A stretch of DNA of 19,707 bases from Bondarzewia mesenterica (taxonomy: Eukaryota > Basidiomycota > Agaricomycetes > Russulales > Bondarzewiaceae): assembly GCA_004802705.1 (NCBI GenBank), contig SGPL01000595.1, positions 1-19,707 on the forward strand, given 5' to 3'. The notes beneath the pieces were generated by a model. The model ran no database searches. It saw only the letters and a list, made by a program, of their open reading frames with translations, and was not told the DNA's origin. A program made the position numbers and the translations under genes. Positions 17,436 to 19,707 of the stretch are shown here, piece after piece (within the stretch, counting starts at the first letter, position 1; each line of letters begins with the position of its first letter).

Positions 17436-19204
17436 TTTGAGGGAAGGCAGGCGTCCTCAGAAATTCGGTCCTCCGTCAGCAAAAGACTACTAAATATCTA
17501 CTACCTCATGATTCATAAATCTGATTATGTGCATAACACATACCGTGAACCAACGCCATGCCTTGATATGGGGATATAGCACCCGTACATTCGTACATAC
17601 AATTTACAGCAAACAGTAACTTCCAACCTTCCCCCACCCCCACCCCTCCCCCGCGCCGATAAGATCGAGCCTGATCGATCGAGCGGTCCCCACCGGGGAC
17701 GGGCTCTCGAAACCGAAAAACAAAAAAACAAGAATGGCACCAGAATGCACCTCAAAGCCGGCCACGACTCACTCACTCACAAATAAACTACGGAACCATC
17801 TCCTGATCAAGTCGCCCACTCCGCGGACACGCGACGATCATCGACGATCCCCCATAGTAAGTAGTACTAGTGAGGGGGCTGTCCACGTCAACGATGAATC
17901 GAAGACTACTTAGTAGTAGTGGTAAGTAAAGGACGGTGCCCCATAGCCCGGCTGCGGGCTAGGCTACGCTACCGCTAGCACTGGATACTGGATGGGTGGG
18001 GCTCTTTTGATGGTCAGCGGAGCGGATCTGCCATGTAGTATCACTGGGCTAGACTGATTTAGGTCTTTTTATGTATGATCGGGCACCCGGGCAAGCAGTG
18101 ACTCAGGAATGTACGTGCGTATGAGCGTATTCGAATGGTGGCTCGACAGACTCGGACTCCTCTCTCCACAGAGCGAATGGATGGCCCGGACCTGGCGTGG
18201 CGATCCAAACGGGTGCTTTGCAAACGCAAATGCAACGGACGCTGCTACGTATACTTACAGATCGCTTTTCGAACGCACGAGAGAAAGTCGCGTGCGCACG
18301 CACGCTGCACCTGAAGGCCTGAATGCAGGTGAGAGTCGCCGTGTCCTCGCGTCAAAGGCCAAAGCGCATTACACTATGTACCGCAACCGTTCAATCACAA
18401 AGACCGTGCGCAGCGCAGCACGCGGAGACGGTGTGCACATCAAGTCGAAGCGAGGAATTTGAAAGCTTCCGTTGACAGTGAGCTCACACACTCCCATTAA
18501 AACGCGATTTCCTTTTGGGAGACAAAGTCCTTGACGACTGGTTGTGGGCAAGTCGCGATCGGGGACTCGGGAACTTGGGTATCCTCCTCGGTTACTACGG
18601 GTTACCGGAGGTCACCGGTCCGCCATCTGAAGTTTGCGAAAGAAAAAAAAGACAGGCACTCGACAGACAGACAGACAGACAGATGCGTGCGCGTGGTGTT
18701 CATCAAAGTGCGTATATACGCCGGCGGTATGTACACTCTCTGACGTCGAAGGCAGAGGGCCTAGGGCGAATCGACGGCGATATTTTCTCTGTTTGTATAC
18801 ACTCATATCGTACAAGTTGCAGCGATTACCGTTGGTAGCGAGGGGGTGCGGGTCAGTAGGTGGGTCCCGGTCAGTAGAGCACAGCATTAGAGAGAGCGAC
18901 GAGGAGCCGAGACGGTTCATGGTAAGGAGGAGTGGACTTTGCTGTTTCACAGTACGTCGACAATTCCGTACGCGCGCGCGCCCTGGGCGGTCAAACACGA
19001 CGCATAACCCCGGCACCCACGTTCGACGGACGCAACACTCGGACTGACACGTCGACATAACCACCATAACAAACTCTCGCAACCCATGAACCCACACGGC
19101 GCACCACTCACCACACCCACACCGGAAGGGCGAGGAGACGGGTTCCAAGTGCGTTATTGATCTCGTACGAACACGACTTTTCGCGTTGCGGTATGTGCAG
19201 GATG
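17436..19204. other. Long region without a convincing gene
   Basis: About 1.8 kb up to the end of the TAF4-like gene. It contains a perfect 7-bp-stem hairpin TAGCCCG-gctg-CGGGCTA (17944-17961), AGTAAGTAGTACTAGT-like motifs around 17853-17930, and a tetranucleotide microsatellite. The longest frames (for example minus 18612-19214, plus 18634-19047) show no motifs, signal sequence or splice-linked homology. Confidence 0.45.
18663..18682. repeat. Microsatellite (ACAG)5
   Basis: Five perfect ACAG units in tandem within non-coding sequence. Confidence 0.9.
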
Positions 19205-19707
19205 TCAGACCCACCCCCGCGCCGCCCCACGCCCACCGCCATGTCCCCGCTCCTTCTGCACCACGAACATCGCGTCCCTAAGCGTCACCACCCGCCTGTT
19301 ATCCTCTTCCGCCTGCGCCGCCGTGCTCTGCGATTTATTCGTCGGTAAATACGGTCTCGCCCACGAACTCGCCGCAGACATCCCACCACCCCCACCCGTC
19401 GCACCTCCCACAGGCGTCGTCGTCGTGGCAGGCGAACCCGCCGCCGCAGGAGTAGCGGCTTTCGGCTTCGGAGGCGTAGGCGTCACATTCGCCACGTTCA
19501 TCCAAGCGTATTTCCCCGTCCCCAACCCTGCCGCCTGACTCGCCACCGCATTCGACATTTTTCTTCCGCACGTCCTCCGACATGTTCTTCGCCGTCACCC
19601 CAGGACCCTCCGTCTTCTTTTTCTTCTTCTTCGGCCCCTCCCCACCGCCCTCGTCCGACTCCCCAGCTCCCGCACTCGANCCCGGCGCGTGCGCCGCGAG
19701 TGCTGCT
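19205..19707 (-). CDS. TAF4-like TFIID subunit, C-terminal end (partial, one apparent frameshift)
   Basis: The gene enters from the right edge and ends at the TGA at 19205-19207. The upstream part reads an acidic stretch, a Lys run (GPKKKKKK) and TAKNMSEDVRKK. The next part reads MSNAVASQAAGLGTGKYAWM, a Pro/Ala/Thr/Gly-rich linker, WARPYLPTNKSQS, and VVTLRDAMFVVQKERGHGGG with end RGAARGWV. The block KYxWM...RP...VTxRDxxFVxExE matches the end of fungal TAF4, a TFIID subunit whose C-terminal region joins the histone-fold pair with TAF12. I rate the family assignment as likely, not certain. The two parts are in different frames; the switch falls on the A5 run of AAGAAAAATG (T5 near 19558-19562, plus strand), where removing one base restores a continuous protein. 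No intron signals fit, so a sequencing error is the simplest explanation. One ambiguous base lies at 19680. Confidence 0.6.

Noticed and set aside
18612..19214. 200-codon minus-strand ORF
   Set aside because: It overlaps the end of the TAF4-like gene and a microsatellite, and contains no recognisable domain or splice-linked partner.

Overview
The window looks like draft nuclear DNA from a filamentous basidiomycete, most likely an Agaricomycete. Protein-coding genes are split by many short GT-AG introns of about 55-75 bp, gene content is fungal (secreted GH12 glucanase, TAF4-like C-terminus, CsbD-like small proteins), and a tyrosine-recombinase retroelement typical of mushroom genomes occupies the middle. 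Seven ambiguous bases (4159, 7980, 8023, 13791, 15215, 15217, 19680) and several one-base homopolymer frameshifts show that the assembly is unpolished.

Left part (1-4613): the last two exons of a D-lactate-dehydrogenase-like FAD oxidase (+); a complete five-exon GH12 endoglucanase gene (+) with a TATA box; an intron-containing tRNA-Arg(ACG) (-); a three-exon CsbD-like gene (-); and an unusual in-frame chimera (-) that joins the start of a DUF2264 protein to the end of a very-long-chain 3-oxoacyl-CoA reductase.

Middle (4614-11874): one 7.3-kb element on the minus strand. Read in its own direction it is repeat A1, gag (coiled coil, then a zinc-knuckle region), reverse transcriptase-RNase H, tyrosine recombinase (with a 66-bp intron), repeat B1 fused to A2, a 1.2-kb segment X with an unrecognised 219-codon ORF, and repeat B2. 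This A1...B1A2...B2 layout is the split-direct-repeat architecture of Ngaro/PAT-type elements of the DIRS order. This copy carries several frameshifts and a nonsense codon just before the recombinase catalytic tyrosine, so as assembled it is not autonomous. Segment X is the least explained part.

Right part (11875-19707): a gene remnant (-) interrupted by a 167-bp inverted-repeat insert; a four-exon STYX-like pseudophosphatase gene (-) with Gly in place of the catalytic Cys; a divergently transcribed CsbD-like gene (+); about 2.8 kb without a convincing gene but with a diverged tandem duplication and a microsatellite; and, at the edge, the C-terminus of a TAF4-like TFIID subunit (-).

No operon-like cooperation is visible among the host genes. 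The only set that clearly works together is the retroelement's gag, RT-RNase H and recombinase with their repeats. All splice junctions were inferred by eye from reading frame, GT/AG sites and expected protein ends.
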